In this document: one piece after another, positions 60,761 through 64,000 of the stretch
How positions within the stretch are numbered: position 1 is the stretch's first letter
Layout of the letters: each line of letters starts with the position of its first letter
Origin: Davidsoniella eucalypti
Lineage: Eukaryota; Ascomycota; Sordariomycetes; Microascales; Ceratocystidaceae
Length of the DNA: 64,000 bases
Direction: 5' to 3'
Assembly: GCA_004009845.1 (NCBI GenBank)
Contig: RMBW01000058.1
Location: 124,001-188,000 of the forward strand
Translations under genes and position numbers: made by a program
Notes under the pieces: model-generated
What the model was told of the DNA's origin: nothing
The model's input: only the letters and a program-made list of their open reading frames with translations
Databases searched by the model: none

Positions 60761-62149
60761 TTTAATCTTACTTGATGTGCTATGCTTTGATATGCTATTC
60801 CATGAGTCTACGGGCATCGACTCTATTGTTTTTGTTTCTTTTCATGACTTGACCAGACCCGTGGGAGGTGTTGTTGTTATCGATGTATAGGATGATCTCG
60901 CCTTATGACTTTTCTTTTGAGTTTTATTTTTCCATTTCTTTTCTTTGGCTGTGGACGGCGGAGTCTCGAGGGCGGAAGAATAGGAAAAGGGTTGGACAAT
61001 AGAGGCCGGTGGAAGAAAGTAATATGTGAGGCCGAGAATGTCGACAGTAGAGCGGCAGATATACAGAAAGAAAGACTGGTGAAGCAAAGTTATGTTGAGT
61101 CCGTGCCCGTGGGCGAAGTTTTTATTCTTCTCTACTTTTTAAGTTGTTATTTTTACGGATATCTTTGTTTTCCTCATTGTAATTCTGTCTATTGTTAGTT
61201 ATCATGTCACTTGTCTCTCGTAATACCAGAGTATATGAATATTATCAGGTTGTTGATAGTACTCATCTCATATAGCAATTAAACGGCGGGTTTATCCTCT
61301 GTCTTTTGGTGTATATTCTGAGCGCCTATATAGAGTATGAGTGAGATAAACTTTCTGTCCTGTCTGTCTATCCTATTGGGATATTGGCATGATGGATATA
61401 GAAGGGTATATATATATATATATACTTACATGTACCTAGAGTTTTGCAAATAATTGAGCTAATGGGTTAGTTTGAGTATGGTGTGATTTTGTGTTACCAG
61501 GATGCCCCGAGGCGTTGAAGCATGACGAAACGGACCCGGAACATTCTTAGTATTTTGAAGATAAGTTATAGTGACATATCATTTGATCTATCTACAACTT
61601 ACATGACGGAGAACTAGAACCCCAAAGTACAAAGAATGCTTATATAATGGGTTAACCCAGGCATATAACTACATTTATGTATACAAAACTCACTAGTGTG
61701 AGCTAACACTCTTGCATTTTCCATGTGATATACCCAAGATGGTAAGATGAGGAGCAATTCTGTCTTTGCACTTGTTAGGCATCACTGATTCTAAACATAT
61801 TTGTACAGTAGCTGGAAGTTCACATAGGCTGTGTAGATTGTACATTGACAATAACTGTTTGATGATATACACAAGCCGGGCATATAATCTTACTGTAAAG
61901 TCCTTTCAGGTAGCCTGGCTATTGGGAATACTAAGTAACATGAACTTATTTCTCATGTATTACTAGTCATAACAGCCCGTTTAACACAGCCCCAATAAAC
62001 TGCGGACTGTTCTTGCACATATCGCCTTATTTTCTTCTTTGGCAGTTTATCTGTACATACATCCATCATTTTGACATCTGGGGATTCTTTCCTCGTTCTT
62101 TTACGTATTTTGCACACCTTCTACAATAACCGATACAGCGACTATCACC
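60761..62149. other. Intergenic region after the Rab gene
   Basis: No gene recognised. It includes a (TA)9 run at 61407-61424. The sequence is otherwise plain AT-rich DNA. Confidence 0.5.
61407..61424. repeat. (TA)9 microsatellite
   Basis: Nine uninterrupted TA units, 650 bp after the Rab gene. Confidence 0.8.
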
Positions 62150-63063
62150 ATGGCGTCTTCATCGTGTCTAGGGAAAGACACCTACAAGGTCGACTGGATT
62201 TGTGTCCTACCCTCGGAACTAGCAGCCGCAGAGCTCATGCTTGATGAAACGTATATGCTACTTTCTCTTCAGAAACGACGGATACTGAAGTCTTCGAAAA
62301 GAAATAGAGATTGACTTGGGGCATAGCATCAGCACACTTTAGCGGATTAATGGCAGCTGTTGGTGATCAAGATTTTACCAACACCGTCATCGCCTTAGAA
62401 GCCTTAGATGAGTGCAGCCCTCAGGATAAATCTACATTGTGTCATCTGGCCTCTAAGTGGTCCAAGAAGACCAAAGATCCGAAACGCTCACCCCGGTTGG
62501 AGATTTTGTTCACTAGTCAGGGTATAGATAACAAGCTCCCATTCACTATCAATGCCTTCCCCCGAATCTATCTTGGCGAAGAAAAAGGGGATGATCGAAC
62601 CAAGACTAAGGGCAATGCATCTATGCGAATTAGCAAGCGCATTCCGAGAAAGGATTTCTGTGAGAAGATCAAAGAGAAGCTTCACAGTATGATCCCTCTT
62701 TCTGTAGCCTGCTCGAACGGCCATTTTGATGTGGCTCAGCTGTTGATGTCAAGGGGTGCTACTATTGATAGTTGGACTCTACATTGTGGAGTGCTCTCGT
62801 ATGCTCGCCCCAAACGCCATTTTCACGTCGTCGAGCTCTTGACCGAGGCGGAAGCTCATATCGATTATGATGGGTTGGAAAGTTGGGAATACCTTTTTCT
62901 AGCTTGCTCCTATGGGGATATTGATTACCAGACTTCCTATGGAGAGACGGCCCCTACAGCAGCTTTCTGTAATAGATATCTCGATGTCGCTGAGCTTCTA
63001 GTCGAAAAAGGAGCCAATGTCACTTTCGACACTTTAAAGGGTTGGTCCGTATTTATGTTGTAG
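62150..63063 (+). pseudogene. Decayed NLR-like gene (PNP, NACHT and ankyrin fragments)
   Basis: The ATG at 62150 begins MASSSCLGKDTYKVDWICVL followed by PSELAAAELMLDET, the hallmark start of the nucleoside-phosphorylase-like (PNP_UDP) domain of fungal NLR proteins. After about 35 residues the homology stops and the frame ends near 62314. The next frame (62311-63063) starts within a NACHT domain: NTVIALEALDECSPQDK is a Walker B block and LEILFTSQ the sensor-like strand after it. Then follow at least three ankyrin-like repeats (PLSVACSNGHFDVAQLLMSRGA, HFHVVELLTEAEAHID, YLDVAELLVEKGANV). Most of the PNP domain and the NACHT Walker A half are missing, so a large internal deletion with a frame break is likely. 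Fungal NLRs of this type are linked to non-self recognition. Confidence 0.68.
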
Positions 63064-64000
63064 AGATTGCATCATCTTACGAAGTTCTCGCTGGCCTATA
63101 TTTCAATACAAGTCGATTATATTCTACCATACCTGTTTCACGACTGAGTGTCGTTGACAAAGAAGGTTTTCTTTAAGTAGACACATATGGGGAAGATTCA
63201 AAGACATCGAAATATAGAACGAGCACAAGGCTTATTCGTGGAGTACATGATTTGAAAATAACGGAAGGAGTTAAATCATGCTCAATTCTTTAATCTTGAA
63301 TTAGAAACTGTAACGGAACATTAGTGAGTAGTTGAAAAATCCCGATGCCTACGCAAATACGGACGACCGACATTTCTTATGTTTCTTCATGTTTATGTCA
63401 ACAGGATGTTTTTTTATATAAATTTGGTCCGATCCACATTATATCAAGATAGATAGCAACATTCATCTGACCGAGACGCAGCTGAAGCTCCAGAAGAGAA
63501 GTTAGGGTATTCGGTGCTGGTGGTGGCTTGGGCTTCAGATGTGCTCTCGGCCGTCTTTGGGGTGCTGTTGCCGCAGTGGCCTTCGGCGAACTTGCCGGCA
63601 GTGGAAGCGAGAGATTGGCGTTGAGGTGAATAGAAACTGAAGTAGTAGTGGGATAAGAGAAGTGAAGTAAAGCTTGATTGGGACCCGGCTCGTCGACAAC
63701 CTTCGAACTCTTTATACCTGAAAACCAGAGCTCCGGGGTTGACTTACCGGCACCATCTATCATCAGACCCCCGATCCAAAGAAGTGGCATTCATCACCAA
63801 TCACATGTGCTCGCATACCTGATATGGCGACAACATCAGGATGGGGTGTTAACTATAAGTGTGTGATGAGAAATCTCACTCTGAACTAGACCTCATCGAG
63901 GAAGAATCCTGAGTTTCCGTGATTCAATCAGCTGCTCTCTGTCTCCTTTTCAGCTCTATCTGATATCACGAAGTTGAAGGTTGTCTATCGAAATCGTTCC
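63064..64000. other. Terminal region without recognised genes
   Basis: A 130-codon frame on the minus strand (63398-63790) is Pro/Ala/Leu-rich and unrecognised. Nothing else stands out to the end of the window. Confidence 0.45.

Noticed and set aside
1..64000. CRISPR arrays, bacterial operon signals and viral genes
   Set aside because: None seen. Gene structure with spliceosomal introns is fungal throughout.

Overview
The window reads as a stretch of nuclear genome from a filamentous ascomycete (Pezizomycotina). Genes carry short GT-AG introns (mostly 55-120 nt), fungal-type families dominate, and compact GC-rich coding blocks are separated by AT-rich intergenic stretches of up to about 6.7 kb. 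No rRNA, tRNA, CRISPR array or intact transposon was recognised. I cannot name the species.

The central feature (about 4.2-35.1 kb) is an extracellular-siderophore gene cluster: an ABC-B exporter (minus, 4191-8355), an AMID/AIF-like FAD oxidoreductase (plus, 12358-13919), a SidF-type hydroxyornithine acyltransferase (minus, 14124-15564), a SidI-type acyl-CoA ligase (minus, 20065-21996) and a SidD/NPS6-type NRPS with A-T-C-(A remnant)-T-C order (plus, 28712-35122). The inferred chemistry is: the ligase makes mevalonyl-CoA, the acyltransferase loads the derived anhydromevalonyl group on N5-hydroxyornithine, the NRPS joins and cyclises the units to a fusarinine-type siderophore, and the ABC protein may move it. 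SidA, SidH, SidG and a hydrolase are not in the window. The cluster is dotted with sixteen exact copies of ATCWGATAA, the known binding sequence of SreA/Sre1 GATA iron repressors, against one copy elsewhere in the window. One copy overlaps a HapX/CBC-type CCAAT-N12-GAT composite. A broken PD-(D/E)XK-like gene (18202-19002) sits inside the cluster.

Left flank (1-2649): an SPX-domain low-affinity phosphate transporter. Right flank: a Gag1-clamp/DUF4050-like protein (37163-39091), a 5.8-kb stretch without recognised genes, a low-complexity nuclear protein of unknown function (44871-47597), the INO80 subunit Ies2 (48674-49890), the peroxisomal docking protein Pex14 (51319-52619), a 1546-residue chromodomain protein with possible Chp1-like architecture (52909-57549), a Rab11/Ypt31 GTPase (59382-60760) and a decayed NLR-like gene with PNP, NACHT and ankyrin fragments (62150-63063).

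The exon-intron models were built by hand: splice phases were required to keep the frame and the conserved family sequence across each junction. Functions are by family recognition only; no search was run.
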